Of a stretch of 64,000 bases of DNA, positions 26,097 to 34,738 are shown piece after piece. The translations under genes and the position numbers were made by a program. The stretch's first letter is position 1. Each line of letters begins with the position of its first letter. The DNA is from Kocuria marina (lineage in GTDB: Bacteria > Actinomycetota > Actinomycetes > Actinomycetales > Micrococcaceae), in the NCBI RefSeq assembly GCF_000786655.1, contig NZ_JROM01000016.1, forward strand, positions 62,001-126,000. The letters run 5' to 3'. The notes beneath the pieces were generated by a model. That model saw nothing but the letters and a program-made list of their open reading frames with translations, had not been told where the DNA came from and did not search any database.

Positions 26097-26750
26097 GTGA
26101 GTTCCGAACACCCTGTCATCACCCTCGCCCTGATCAACGACTATCCCGTGGTCGTCCAGGGTGTGGCGAGCATGCTGCAGGGCCACCCCCGCTTGCGGGT
26201 CGTGGAACTCGACTCCGGATGCCTGCCGCACACGGACGCGGACGTGGTGCTCTACGACGCGTTCGCCGCGAAGGACCGTGGCACCCACGACGTGATGCGT
26301 CTGCTGGACGACCCCCACTGCCTCAAGGTCGTGATGTACACGTGGCACGTGCGTGCCGAGCACGTGGACGAAGCCCTGGACCTGGGCATGCACGGCTACC
26401 TCTCCAAGGAACTCACCGCGGACGAACTCGCGGACGCTATCGTGCGCGTGCACGAGGGGGAACGCGTGGTGGCGCCCGAACCCGTGCACGAGGACATCAC
26501 GCTGCCCGACTGGCCCGGTCGCCCCGAAGGGCTCTCCGCACGGGAGGCGGAGGTGATCGCGCTGATCACCCAGGGCTTCACCAATGACGAGATCGCCCGG
26601 AACTGCTACCTCAGCATCAACTCCGTGAAGTCCTACATCCGCTCCGCCTACCGCAAGATGGGCGTCGAGCGGCGTAGCCAGGCCGTCCTGTGGGGCGTCC
26701 AGCACGGGATGGATCCCACGGGCCAGCAGCAGCGCACCACCACGGTCTGA
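26097..26750 (+). CDS. LuxR-family response regulator, receiver + HTH
   Basis: A 217-residue NarL/FixJ-type regulator. The receiver domain (about 1-120) has the putative phospho-acceptor Asp in ADVVLYDAF, a Thr in MYTWHVRAEH and a Lys in GYLSKELT, but the N-terminal acidic pair is reduced to ND, so phosphorylation is less certain. The LuxR HTH (about 145-205) reads GLSAREAEVIALITQGFTNDEIARNCYLSINSVKSYIRSAYRKMGV. No histidine kinase gene is adjacent, so it is an orphan. It follows the glycosyltransferase operon by 21 bp but seems to have its own promoter; regulating that operon is a guess. Confidence 0.87.
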   Translation: MSSEHPVITLALINDYPVVVQGVASMLQGHPRLRVVELDSGCLPHTDADVVLYDAFAAKDRGTHDVMRLLDDPHCLKVVMYTWHVRAEHVDEALDLGMHGYLSKELTADELADAIVRVHEGERVVAPEPVHEDITLPDWPGRPEGLSAREAEVIALITQGFTNDEIARNCYLSINSVKSYIRSAYRKMGVERRSQAVLWGVQHGMDPTGQQQRTTTV

Positions 26751-26834
26751 TCCGCCCGGTGATCCGGCACCGACCAGCGCATTCATCCTCCCGGGTGGGC
26801 GACAGGCCCGGGTGCGGCGGGGCACAATGGAACC

Positions 26835-27743
26835 ATGACCGATGAAATGCACGCAGCAGCCAACAAAGCACGGGAACTCGCCGGTGAAGAAGGCGGTTTC
26901 CCCGAGCAGGAACAGACCCCGCCCGGTCTGTCCACGGACATGAAGCCCTTCCCGGACCACGGTGAGGAGAACTGGGTGGGCCGCGGTCGCCTCGAGGGCC
27001 TCAAGGCCCTCGTGACCGGTGGCGATTCGGGTATCGGCCGCGCGGTGGCCATCGCGTTCGCCCGTGAGGGCGCGGACGTGGCCATCAACTACCTCTCGGA
27101 CGAAGAGTCGGACGCGCAGGACACCAAGCAGTGGATCGAGAAGGCCGGCCGCAAGGCCGTCCTGTTGCCCGCCGATCTGCGCGAGGAAACCACCGCTCGC
27201 AAGGTCGTGGACGACGCCGCCGAGCAGCTCGGCGGCCTGGACATCCTCGTGAACAACGCGGGCTTCCAGTGGGCCCGCCGTGACGGCGGTCTGCAGGGTC
27301 TGAAGACCGAGGAGATGGACCGCGTCTTCAAGACCAACCTGTACGCCCTGTTCTGGGTCTCTCAGCAGGCGCTGAAGTACCTCAAGAGTGGTTCCTCGAT
27401 CATCAACGTGAGCTCCATCCAGGCCTACGACCCGTCCGAGAACCTGATCGACTACGCCTCCACCAAGGCCGCGATCAACAACTTCACGGTCAACCTGGCC
27501 AGCGAGCTGGGGGAGAAGGGGATCCGCGTCAACGCCGTGGCCCCCGGACCCATCTGGACCCCGCTGCAGCCCGCGACCAAGGCCGGCGAGAGCATGCCCC
27601 AGTTCGGGTCGGACACCCCGCTCGGCCGCGCGGGACAGCCCTCCGAGATGGCCGGTGCGTTCGTGTTCCTGGCCAGCCCGGCGGAGGCATCCTACGTCTC
27701 CGGCACGGTGATCGGTGTGACCGGCGGCAAGCCCGTCTTCTGA
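26835..27743 (+). CDS. SDR family oxidoreductase (YghA-like)
   Basis: A 302-residue short-chain dehydrogenase with a 40-residue N-terminal extension (GFPEQEQTPPGLSTDMKPFPDHGEE region) typical of the YghA/general-stress group. The cofactor loop is ALVTGGDSGIGRAVA at about 57-71, followed by NNAG, and the catalytic Ser, Tyr and Lys lie in INVSSIQAYDPSENLIDYASTKAA. A CACAAT hexamer six bases before the ATG suggests a leaderless mRNA. The substrate is unknown; relatives are often induced by osmotic or general stress. Confidence 0.9.
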   Translation: MTDEMHAAANKARELAGEEGGFPEQEQTPPGLSTDMKPFPDHGEENWVGRGRLEGLKALVTGGDSGIGRAVAIAFAREGADVAINYLSDEESDAQDTKQWIEKAGRKAVLLPADLREETTARKVVDDAAEQLGGLDILVNNAGFQWARRDGGLQGLKTEEMDRVFKTNLYALFWVSQQALKYLKSGSSIINVSSIQAYDPSENLIDYASTKAAINNFTVNLASELGEKGIRVNAVAPGPIWTPLQPATKAGESMPQFGSDTPLGRAGQPSEMAGAFVFLASPAEASYVSGTVIGVTGGKPVF

Positions 27744-27778
27744 GCCACCTTCGAGAGCCACGGCAGATAAGTGCACAT

Positions 27779-27827
27779 GACACCACGGTGGGCGGGACGC
27801 AGTACGCGGCCCGCCCACCGGCGTGTC
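27779..27827 (+). terminator. SDR terminator
   Basis: A 10-bp GC stem GGTGGGCGGG/CCCGCCCACC, extended by flanking GACAC/GTGTC pairing, lies between the SDR and permease genes. It overlaps the most upstream possible permease start, arguing for the later start. Confidence 0.7.
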
Positions 27828-27858
27828 ATGGGCACGTGATGTGACCCCCGGGAGCCCC

Positions 27859-29106
27859 GTGACGAATCCTTCCGCCATGCAACGCAGACTCGGCCTGACG
27901 GACGCCGTCACCATCGGGCTCGGTTCCATGATCGGCGCCGGCATCTTCGTGGTGTTCGCACCCGCCGCCGCCTCCGCCGGCGCCTGGTTACCGCTGGCCC
28001 TCGTGCTGGCCGCGGTGGTCGCGCTGTGCAATGCCCTGTCCTCGGCCCAATTGGCGGCGCAATACCCCGTGGCCGGCGGCAGCTACGTCTACGGTCGCGA
28101 GCGCCTCGGGCCCTGGCCGGGGTTCTTCGCCGGGTGGTGCTTCCTCACCGGTAAGACCGCGAGCTGCGCGGCCATGGCCATGACCTTCGCCGCCTACGTG
28201 GTCCCCGAGCCCTGGCAACGGCCCGTCGCGGCCCTCGCGGTGCTGGGCGTCGTCGCGGTCAACTGCTTCGGCGTGACGCGCACGTCCTCGGCCACCAAGG
28301 TGCTCGTGGGCATCGTGCTCGTGGGCCTGGCCGCGGTCCTCGTGGCCGGGCTCTCCGCCGGTCCCGGCCCCTCCGCGTCCCTCGTCGGTGCCGCACCGCC
28401 CGGCGGCGCGTACGGCGTCCTGCAGGCCGGTGGGCTGCTGTTCTTCGCGTTCGCCGGGTACGCGCGCATCGCCACCATGGGGGAGGAAGTGCGCGATCCC
28501 GCCCGCACCATTCCGCGCGCCATCGTCATCTCCCTGAGCGCGGTCCTCGTGATCTACGGCGTGCTCGCCGTGCTCTCGCTCCACGTCCTTGGCCCCGACG
28601 CCCTCTCCCGCACGACGACGCCGCTCGCGGACCTCGCCGCGGCCGCCGGCTGGCCGTGGACCACGGTCGTGGTCACGATCGCCGCCGCGGCCGCCACCCT
28701 GGGTGCCCTGTTGGGACTCACCGCGGGCATCGGACGGACCGGACTGGCCATGGCCCGCACGGCGGACCTGCCCACGTCACTCGCGGTGCTCGACGAGCGC
28801 CACGGCGTCCCGCGCCGCATCGAGCTCGTCGTGGCCGCGGTGGTCGTGATCGCCGTATTCACGATGGACGTGCGCGGTGTGGTGGGCTTTTCGTCGTTCG
28901 GGGTGCTGCTGTACTACCTCGTGGCGAACCTCAGTGCCCTCACGCAGACCGGGCCGCATCGCCGCTACCCGCGAGCGATGTCCGCCCTGGGCGCGGCACT
29001 GTGCGTCGTCCTGGTGGTCACGCTCCCGGTCGCGTCCGTGGGGGGAGGCGTTCTCGTGCTGGCGCTCGGCATCGTGTACCGGCTGGTCAGGGTTCGACGC
29101 CGCTGA
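27859..29106 (+). CDS. APC-family amino acid permease
   Basis: A 415-residue integral membrane transporter with about 12 hydrophobic segments. The TM1 consensus LGLTDAVTIGLGSMIGAGIFVVFAPAA, with the GxG kink that binds the amino-acid backbone, is near the N-terminus. Later QYPVAGGSYVYGRERLG and FFAFAGYARIATMGEEVRDPARTIPRA are hallmark loops of the APC superfamily. GTG 27859 with GGGAG upstream is preferred because GTG 27823 and 27841 lie in or beside the preceding terminator. The transported amino acid cannot be read; no catabolic enzyme adjoins it. Confidence 0.85.
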   Translation: MTNPSAMQRRLGLTDAVTIGLGSMIGAGIFVVFAPAAASAGAWLPLALVLAAVVALCNALSSAQLAAQYPVAGGSYVYGRERLGPWPGFFAGWCFLTGKTASCAAMAMTFAAYVVPEPWQRPVAALAVLGVVAVNCFGVTRTSSATKVLVGIVLVGLAAVLVAGLSAGPGPSASLVGAAPPGGAYGVLQAGGLLFFAFAGYARIATMGEEVRDPARTIPRAIVISLSAVLVIYGVLAVLSLHVLGPDALSRTTTPLADLAAAAGWPWTTVVVTIAAAAATLGALLGLTAGIGRTGLAMARTADLPTSLAVLDERHGVPRRIELVVAAVVVIAVFTMDVRGVVGFSSFGVLLYYLVANLSALTQTGPHRRYPRAMSALGAALCVVLVVTLPVASVGGGVLVLALGIVYRLVRVRRR

Positions 29107-29133
29107 CCCGGTGGGTCGTCGCGGCGTCACGCC

Positions 29134-29215
29134 ATGCTGCGCAACCGTCGCAGACGACGCCGCCGCGGCCCGCTATGCTGCGCAATCGCCGCGAACGACG
29201 CCGCTGCGGCCCGCC
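29134..29215. repeat. Two-copy 41-bp tandem repeat
   Basis: Copies at 29134-29174 and 29175-29215 both begin ATGCTGCGCAA and end CGGCCCGC, with a few internal differences. They lie in the 190-bp gap between convergent genes. No gene is seen in the gap. Confidence 0.7.
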
Positions 29216-29296
29216 ACGCCGTCCTCCGGCTCAAGGCGAGGTGAGCGCCGTCGTCCGGCACTAAGCCAATCGACGAGCCGGGCGACGGCGGTCCGT

Positions 29297-30232
29297 TCAG
29301 CGCTCGTTGTTGCGCTGTGCGGCCTTGCTGCCGAGCGTGCTCAAGGCGTTGACCACGCGGGATCCCAGGCGCTGCTTGGCGGTGGCCCCCACCACGAGAT
29401 CCGTCTGTTGGGGGGAGGCGGACGGAAGCACCCGGTTGACCACGCCCAGCGCGCGGATCGTGAGACCGGGAGCGATCCCCCGGACCCGCTGGGCGACCTT
29501 GGGCAACCACCCCAGCAGCACGATCGGGCGGCCCGCGAGCACGCCGTCCACGATCAAGCGGGCCGCGCGGTCGGCGTTCATGGACAACACCGGCAGGGAT
29601 GCGGACGGGGCGAACCACGCGTACTCGTTCTGCGTCTCGCCCGTGAAGTAGGCGCGCTCGTGCGAGCCCGTGCGCATGAGGCCGGGGTCGATGCTCGTGG
29701 CGGTGACGCCGGTCCCCGACAGGGACGCCGCGAGACCCTCGCTGAAGCCCACGGCGCCGAACTTGGCCGTGCAGTACGGCAACAGGTGCGGGACGGAGAC
29801 CAGCCCGCCCACGGACGCGATCGTGCCAATCCTGCCGCGGCCCCGCTCGCGCATCCCGGGCAACACCGCGAGCGCGGTGTGCACGGGACCCATGGTCATG
29901 GTGGTCACGGCGTCCCGAAACTGCTCCACCGTGACACCCTCCACCGAGCCCACCTGGATGATGCCCGCGACCGTGATGAGCACGTCCACGGGTCCCAGAT
30001 CGCGCTCCACGTCCCGCACCAGGGCCTCGACCTGGTCCGCCTCGGCGACGTCGCACACGTAGTCGCGCACCGTACCGAGCGGGGACAGCATCTCGCGCGC
30101 GCGAGCCAGCTCGGCGGCGTCGCGAGCGCACACGGCGACGTCGAAATCGCGCGAGAGAAGTTCCTTGGCCACGAGCAGCCCCAGTCCACGGGAGGCTCCG
30201 GCCACGAGGGCAACCTGATGCGATGCAGTCAT
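29297..30232 (-). CDS. SDR family oxidoreductase
   Basis: A 311-residue short-chain dehydrogenase. The cofactor motif ALVAGASRGLGLLVA is at about 7-21, followed by CARD and DVLITVAGI (instead of NNAG). The catalytic Ser and Tyr-x3-Lys are in ASVGGLVSVPHLLPYCTAKFG. The C-terminal 70 residues extend beyond the classical 250-residue length and contain a hydrophobic run (RPIVLLGWLPKVA), as in membrane-associated SDRs acting on lipids. ATG 30232 is preferred to the GTG at 30241. It is divergent from the zinc alcohol dehydrogenase. Confidence 0.87.
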   Translation of the reverse strand: MTASHQVALVAGASRGLGLLVAKELLSRDFDVAVCARDAAELARAREMLSPLGTVRDYVCDVAEADQVEALVRDVERDLGPVDVLITVAGIIQVGSVEGVTVEQFRDAVTTMTMGPVHTALAVLPGMRERGRGRIGTIASVGGLVSVPHLLPYCTAKFGAVGFSEGLAASLSGTGVTATSIDPGLMRTGSHERAYFTGETQNEYAWFAPSASLPVLSMNADRAARLIVDGVLAGRPIVLLGWLPKVAQRVRGIAPGLTIRALGVVNRVLPSASPQQTDLVVGATAKQRLGSRVVNALSTLGSKAAQRNNER

Positions 30233-30318
30233 ATGGGACACGCTACGCGGTGCGCCGCCCGGGTTCGACCCCCTGCAAGGGTGGTGCCCGGCCGGGGTAA
30301 TCGTGCTTTACTGGCTGG

Positions 30319-31503
30319 ATGCGAGCACTCACATGGCAAGGACTCGGCGACGTCCGGGTCGAGAACGTCCCCGATCCCGTCCTGCAGGATCCCACCGACG
30401 CCATCGTGCGGGTCACGTCCACCGCGATCTGCGGTTCGGACCTGCACCTCTACGGCGTGCTGGGCCCGTACCTGCAGAAGGACTACGTGATGGGTCACGA
30501 GTTCATGGGCATCGTGGAGGAGGTCGGGTCCGGGGTCTCCAGCCTGCGTCCCGGGGACCGGGTGGTCGTCCCGTTCGTGATCGCGTGCGGTCACTGCTGG
30601 ATGTGCGACCGCGGGCTGTTCGCGGCATGCGAGACCACGCAGGTCCGTGAGATGGGCACCGGGGCCGCCCTGTTCGGTTTCTCCTCCCTCTACGGTTCCG
30701 TGCCCGGCGGGCAGGCCGAGATGGTGCGCGTGCCGCACGCGGACTTCGGCCCCGTGAAACTGCCCAAGGACTTCGACGACGAGCGTTTCCTCTACCTCAG
30801 CGACATCCTGCCCACCGCGTGGCAGGGCGTGAAGTACGCGAACGTGGGGGAAGAGGACACCCTCGCGGTGCTGGGCCTCGGACCCGTGGGCCAGCTCGCG
30901 GTGCGTTCGGCCAAGCTGCAGGGCGTCAAGCGGATCATCGCCGTAGACCGTGTGGACGAGCGCCTCGCCCTGGCCAAGAGCTGGGGGATCGAGACCGTGG
31001 ACATGCGTGAGGTGGACGAGGTCTCCGACACGCTCGTCGACATGACGGATGGGCGCGGCCCCGACGGCGTCCTGGATGCCGTGGGCATGGAAGCGCACGG
31101 CAACCCCATTGCGGAGAAGATCGTCGCCGGTGCGGCGCGACTGCCCAAGCCGCTCGGGCGCAAGGCCATCGAGACGGCCGGTATCGACCGGTTGGACGCA
31201 TTGCACACCGCGATCCACAGCGTGCGCCGCGCGGGCACGGTCTCGGCGTCGGGCGTGTACGGCGGAATGGCGGATCCCATGCCCATGATGGAGATGTTCG
31301 ACAAGGGCATCAGCATGCGCATGGGCCAGTGCCACGTGCGCCACTGGACCGATGAGCTGCTGGAGATCGCGAGCCGCCCGGACGACGTCCTCGGCCTCGA
31401 GTCACTGGCCACCCACCACGTGTCCTTGGAGGACGCACCGGAGATGTACAAGATCTTCCAGGAGAAGAAGGACGGCTGCATCAAGGTGGTCCTCAAGCCA
31501 TGA
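30319..31503 (+). CDS. Zinc-dependent alcohol dehydrogenase (formaldehyde dehydrogenase-like MDR)
   Basis: A 394-residue medium-chain dehydrogenase. The catalytic zinc ligands are in ICGSDLHLY (Cys near 38) and GHEFMGIVEEVG (His near 61). A structural-zinc-like Cys cluster follows as CGHCWMCDRGLFAAC. The Rossmann motif LGLGPVGQLAVRSAKLQG lies near 190, with a following acidic VDRVDERL suggesting NAD. The long C-terminal insertion resembles the glutathione-independent formaldehyde dehydrogenase group, but the substrate is unproven. A TTTACT hexamer six bases before the ATG fits a leaderless start. Confidence 0.88.
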   Translation: MRALTWQGLGDVRVENVPDPVLQDPTDAIVRVTSTAICGSDLHLYGVLGPYLQKDYVMGHEFMGIVEEVGSGVSSLRPGDRVVVPFVIACGHCWMCDRGLFAACETTQVREMGTGAALFGFSSLYGSVPGGQAEMVRVPHADFGPVKLPKDFDDERFLYLSDILPTAWQGVKYANVGEEDTLAVLGLGPVGQLAVRSAKLQGVKRIIAVDRVDERLALAKSWGIETVDMREVDEVSDTLVDMTDGRGPDGVLDAVGMEAHGNPIAEKIVAGAARLPKPLGRKAIETAGIDRLDALHTAIHSVRRAGTVSASGVYGGMADPMPMMEMFDKGISMRMGQCHVRHWTDELLEIASRPDDVLGLESLATHHVSLEDAPEMYKIFQEKKDGCIKVVLKP

Positions 31504-31551
31504 CCCTGTGCACACCACGATCATGCTCATGGGAAGAGGAGCCGGTCGCCC

Positions 31552-31863
31552 TTGACTGACGTACTGCTTCGAGTAGCCACTGCACCCCGCCGTGGGGTCG
31601 ATCGTCTCATCCGCGGATACCAGCGCCACCTCTCACCGCGTAAAGGATTCACGTGCGCGCATCTCGTGGCACGGGGCGGGCAGTCCTGCTCCGCGGCGGT
31701 GCGCGGCATCATTGCGCAGTACGGCGTGATCCGAGGGATCATCCCCACGATGCTCCGTTTCGCGGCCTGCTACCGGGCGGCACTCATGCTCGGCCCCGCG
31801 GGCCGCGGCGACGTGAGCGGAGTCTGCTGCTGCGGGCCCATCCCCATTCCGTTCCGGTTCTAA
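31552..31863 (+). CDS. YidD-like membrane-insertion efficiency factor (variant)
   Basis: A 103-residue protein resembling YidD: LIRGYQRHLSPRKGFTC, then SCSAAVRGIIAQYGVIRGIIPTMLRFAAC matches the YidD core (Y-Q-x-x-LSP ... C-S ... G). The N-terminal amphipathic helix fits peripheral inner-membrane association. It departs from the family in having a long Cys/Pro-rich tail (GVCCCGPIPIPFRF), and it is not in the usual rpmH-rnpA-yidD-yidC locus. TTG start with GAGGAG upstream. Confidence 0.65.
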   Translation: MTDVLLRVATAPRRGVDRLIRGYQRHLSPRKGFTCAHLVARGGQSCSAAVRGIIAQYGVIRGIIPTMLRFAACYRAALMLGPAGRGDVSGVCCCGPIPIPFRF

Positions 31864-31874
31864 GAAAGATGGAC

Positions 31875-31920
31875 GAAGCCCCTCCCACCTCGCGGCGCGC
31901 TCGGAGGTAGGAGGGGCTTC
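31875..31920 (+). terminator. Terminator after the YidD-like gene
   Basis: GAAGCCCCTCC and ACCT pair with AGGT and GGAGGGGCTTC around a 14-base loop, 11 bases after the stop codon. Confidence 0.8.
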
Positions 31921-32122
31921 GCGGTGCCCGCCCCCGGCTGTGCTTTTACTGAGTTAGAACAGATATTCGCGCGCCAGGCTGCTCTTCCTCCACTGTGCAT
32001 TTGGACGGCGGGCGCCGGCGGTCGGGGTGGCGGGGATGGCCGCAGCGGTGGGAGTGTCCGGGCCGGACGGTCCGCTGGGAAGCGGGTGGTCGAGGTCACG
32101 CCGGACTGGCCCGCCAACGAGA
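31921..32122. other. Gap with no recognisable feature
   Basis: Two hundred bases between the YidD-like terminator and the tRNA-His terminator. The first 60 are somewhat AT-rich, the rest GC-rich; I see no ORF with a ribosome site and no RNA fold worth naming. Confidence 0.4.
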
Positions 32123-32170
32123 ACGAGGTGCGAACTCCGACCGGTACACCGATCGATGTTCGCACCTCGT
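32123..32170 (-). terminator. tRNA-His terminator
   Basis: A perfect 13-bp stem ACGAGGTGCGAAC/GTTCGCACCTCGT lies 3 bases beyond the tRNA-His 3' end on the minus strand. Confidence 0.75.
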
Positions 32171-32173
32171 GCA

Positions 32174-32250
32174 TGGGGTGAGCGACGGGGGTTGAACCCG
32201 CGACCTCCTGGACCACAACCAGGCGCTCTGCCGACTGAGCTACGCCCACC
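32174..32250 (-). tRNA. tRNA-His (anticodon GTG)
   Basis: On the minus strand the gene begins with the extra G(-1) of histidine tRNAs and GTGGGCG. The anticodon arm is CCTGG-TTGTGGT-CCAGG. The T arm is GCGGGTTCAACCCCCGT, and the acceptor closes with CGCTCAC, discriminator C and encoded CCA. G(-1) faces C73, the histidine identity pair. Confidence 0.95.
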
Positions 32251-32356
32251 ATGGAACCCGTGGAAGAACCGTTCGATCCCCCCGGGCAACGACGACCACT
32301 ATAGCGCACGTCCGGGCGGATTCCCGCATCGAGCGCCTGAACGCGTCAGGTCCCGG

Positions 32357-32980
32357 TCAGGAACCCGAGCGGGTCGGGGAGGCCTTGATGAGCGCGGCGA
32401 TCTTGCGGGCGTCGTCGGAGCTGGGGCCGGGATCGCCGGGGAAGAGGATGTGGCGGTAGTAGCGCAGTTCGTCGATCGAGTCCTCGATGTCGCCGAGCGC
32501 GCGGTGGTTGCCCGTCTTCTCGGGCGCCTGGAAGTACGCCCGGGGGTACCAGCGGCGCGCAAGTTCCTTGATCGTGGAGACGTCGATGACCCGGTAGTGC
32601 AGGTGGTCCACGAGCTGCGGCATGTCCCGCGTGAGGAAGGTCTTGTCCGTGCCCACGGAGTTACCGCCCAGCGGCGCCTTGCCCGGTTCGGGGACCCATT
32701 CGCGGATGTAGTCCAGCACCGCGTCCTGCGCCTGCGCCATGTCCATCCCGGTCTCGAGCTCGGGCAGTAGACCGGATGTCTCGTGCATGTTCCGCACGAA
32801 CGCAGACATCTGATCCAGCGCGGCCTGCGGGGGCTTGATCACCACGTCCACGCCGCTGCCCAGCACATTGAGCTCGTCGTCGGTCACGAGCGCGGCCACC
32901 TCGATCAACGCGTCATCGGACAGGGACAGCCCCGTCATCTCACAGTCGATCCACACTATTCTCTGGTTTCCAGTCGTCAC
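32357..32980 (-). CDS. orn: Oligoribonuclease
   Basis: A 207-residue DEDDh 3'-5' exonuclease that degrades RNA dinucleotides and pGpG. The ExoI motif is IVWIDCEMTGL (D, E). ExoII is GNSVGTDKTFLTRDMP, and ExoIII is GNHRALGDIEDSIDEL with the His-x4-Asp pair. GTG at 32978-32980 gives the canonical N-terminus. TAGATT seven bases upstream and a GGAGGG site both occur there, so leaderless or led translation are both possible. Confidence 0.96.
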   Translation of the reverse strand: MTTGNQRIVWIDCEMTGLSLSDDALIEVAALVTDDELNVLGSGVDVVIKPPQAALDQMSAFVRNMHETSGLLPELETGMDMAQAQDAVLDYIREWVPEPGKAPLGGNSVGTDKTFLTRDMPQLVDHLHYRVIDVSTIKELARRWYPRAYFQAPEKTGNHRALGDIEDSIDELRYYRHILFPGDPGPSSDDARKIAALIKASPTRSGS

Positions 32981-33162
32981 GCCCTCCAATCTATCGCGTC
33001 GGGTACGCACCACTACGACGCCGCCTCGCCCCGGGCATCCGGTGGGCGTACGACGTCGCACGGTAGGATCACCCCGACGCCGCCCCCGCGCACCGCGCGC
33101 CGCGGCGGACGATTCCCAGACCCCTCATCTGCGGCCACCGCGGAAGCACCGGGAGGCCCGTA

Positions 33163-34731
33163 GTGCGCATCACGTCCAGGACGGAACGTCACCCGACGCC
33201 CCCCGGAACCGGACGGGACGCAGCCCCGGAGCGGGACGCGACGTCGTCGACGTCATTGACCCGCACCGTGGTGATGGGCTCGCTGGGCTCGCTCATGTTG
33301 CTGTTCGGATCCCTGGGCGTGGGATGGCTCGCGAGCGTGTCCTCGCTGCGGCGCATCCCGCTGATCATGTGGATGCGCTTCGAGACCGTGGGCGTGGTGG
33401 TCTCGGTCGTGATGCTCGCCCTCGGAGCCATGCTCCTGGTGCGGCAGTGGCTGCGCCTGGGCCAGAAACTCAGACCGTGGGGACCGGAGAGCGCCCGCTG
33501 GGTGCTGATCTCGATCGCGGCGTGGGCGGCGCCCATGCTCGTGAGCATCCCGTTGTTCAGTCGGGATGTGTACTCGTACATCGGGCAGGGCCGCGTGATG
33601 GCGAACGGGTTGAACCCGTACGAGTCCGGGGTCTCCACGATCGACAACTTCTTCCAACTGGGCGCGGACCAGTTATGGGCGGAATCCCCGCCCCCGTACG
33701 GCCCGGTGTTCCTGTGGCTCGAACAGCTCGTGGTCCTCGTGACCGGTGCGGACCCGGACGCCTCCGTGCTGCTGTTTCGGGCCTTGTGCGTAGTGTCCGT
33801 GATCGCGTGCATGTGGGTCATCCCGCGCCTGGCCCGGCTGCACGGCGTCAATCCGCGGCGGGCCATGTGGCTATCGGTGGCCAATCCGCTGTTCCTCACG
33901 AACTTCGTGGTGGCCGCCCACAACGACGCGATCATGCTGGCCCTGGCCCTGATCGGGACCTACGTGGCGGCAATGCACCGCAACTGGAAGGGTGGGATCG
34001 CGGGCACGACCCTCGTGACCCTGTCTGTGGCGATCAAGCCCATCACACTGATCTTCCTGCCGTTCGTGGGCCTGCTCTGGGCCGGGCGCGGTGCGTCGTG
34101 GCCGCGCCGGTTCGCGATCTGGGCCCTCACGCTGGCCTACTCCGTGGCCCTGTTGGCGCTCATGGGATTCGTCAACGGCTTCGGTTTCGGCTGGGTCTCC
34201 GCGGTCTCCACACCGGGCACCGTGTACATCTGGTACGCGCCGATCGGACTGCTGGGGTTGTTCGCGCAGCTCGTGGGCAGCTCGTGGGGGTTCAACGGCT
34301 CCGCGTGGATGGACGCCGTGCACACGGCCGGGACGGTGCTCTCCGCCGCGGTGGTGGTCGTGCTGATGTTCGTGGGGCGGGACGCCAAACTGTTCCGCCG
34401 GCTCGCGTGGGCGCTCGCCGCGTTCGTGCTGCTGGCCCCCATCATCCAGGCATGGTACGTGGTGTGGCTCATCCCGTTGTTCGCGATCTCCGGGATCCGC
34501 GACGACTGGCAGGTGGACGTGCTGTTCTTCGTGACCGCGTTCTTCATGGTCTACGCCGTGGCGGACCAGCTGGACGTGTTCCCCTACCTGGACCTGAACC
34601 TCTTCGCGGCGCGGGTCATCGCCGCGCTCGTGGCCTTGACGTACGGCATCTACCTGTGGCTACTGGACCCGGCCACCCGGCGTGTGGCGCGGCCCCCACG
34701 TGGCGAGCGGGCGACGTCGCCCGTGCTGTGA
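33163..34731 (+). CDS. MptB-like alpha-1,6-mannosyltransferase (GT-C)
   Basis: A 522-residue membrane enzyme with about 12 or more hydrophobic segments. The first periplasmic loop contains SRDVYSYIGQGRVMANGLNPYESG, with the acidic residue of GT-C enzymes that use polyprenyl-phosphate sugars. Family relatives add alpha-1,6-mannose from polyprenyl-phosphomannose to the mannan core of lipomannan. Later segments (AIKPITLIFLPFVGLLWAG, AWYVVWLIPLFA) are typical. GTG 33163 precedes a 30-residue cytoplasmic Arg/Thr/Pro tail. Before the insertion of the element at 34791 it would have been convergent with glnA. Confidence 0.82.
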   Translation: MRITSRTERHPTPPGTGRDAAPERDATSSTSLTRTVVMGSLGSLMLLFGSLGVGWLASVSSLRRIPLIMWMRFETVGVVVSVVMLALGAMLLVRQWLRLGQKLRPWGPESARWVLISIAAWAAPMLVSIPLFSRDVYSYIGQGRVMANGLNPYESGVSTIDNFFQLGADQLWAESPPPYGPVFLWLEQLVVLVTGADPDASVLLFRALCVVSVIACMWVIPRLARLHGVNPRRAMWLSVANPLFLTNFVVAAHNDAIMLALALIGTYVAAMHRNWKGGIAGTTLVTLSVAIKPITLIFLPFVGLLWAGRGASWPRRFAIWALTLAYSVALLALMGFVNGFGFGWVSAVSTPGTVYIWYAPIGLLGLFAQLVGSSWGFNGSAWMDAVHTAGTVLSAAVVVVLMFVGRDAKLFRRLAWALAAFVLLAPIIQAWYVVWLIPLFAISGIRDDWQVDVLFFVTAFFMVYAVADQLDVFPYLDLNLFAARVIAALVALTYGIYLWLLDPATRRVARPPRGERATSPVL

Positions 34732-34738
34732 CGCGAAC

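Noticed and set aside
27823-27858. Permease start at GTG 27823
   Set aside because: That start lies inside the terminator hairpin of the preceding SDR gene and has no ribosome site; GTG 27859 is better placed.
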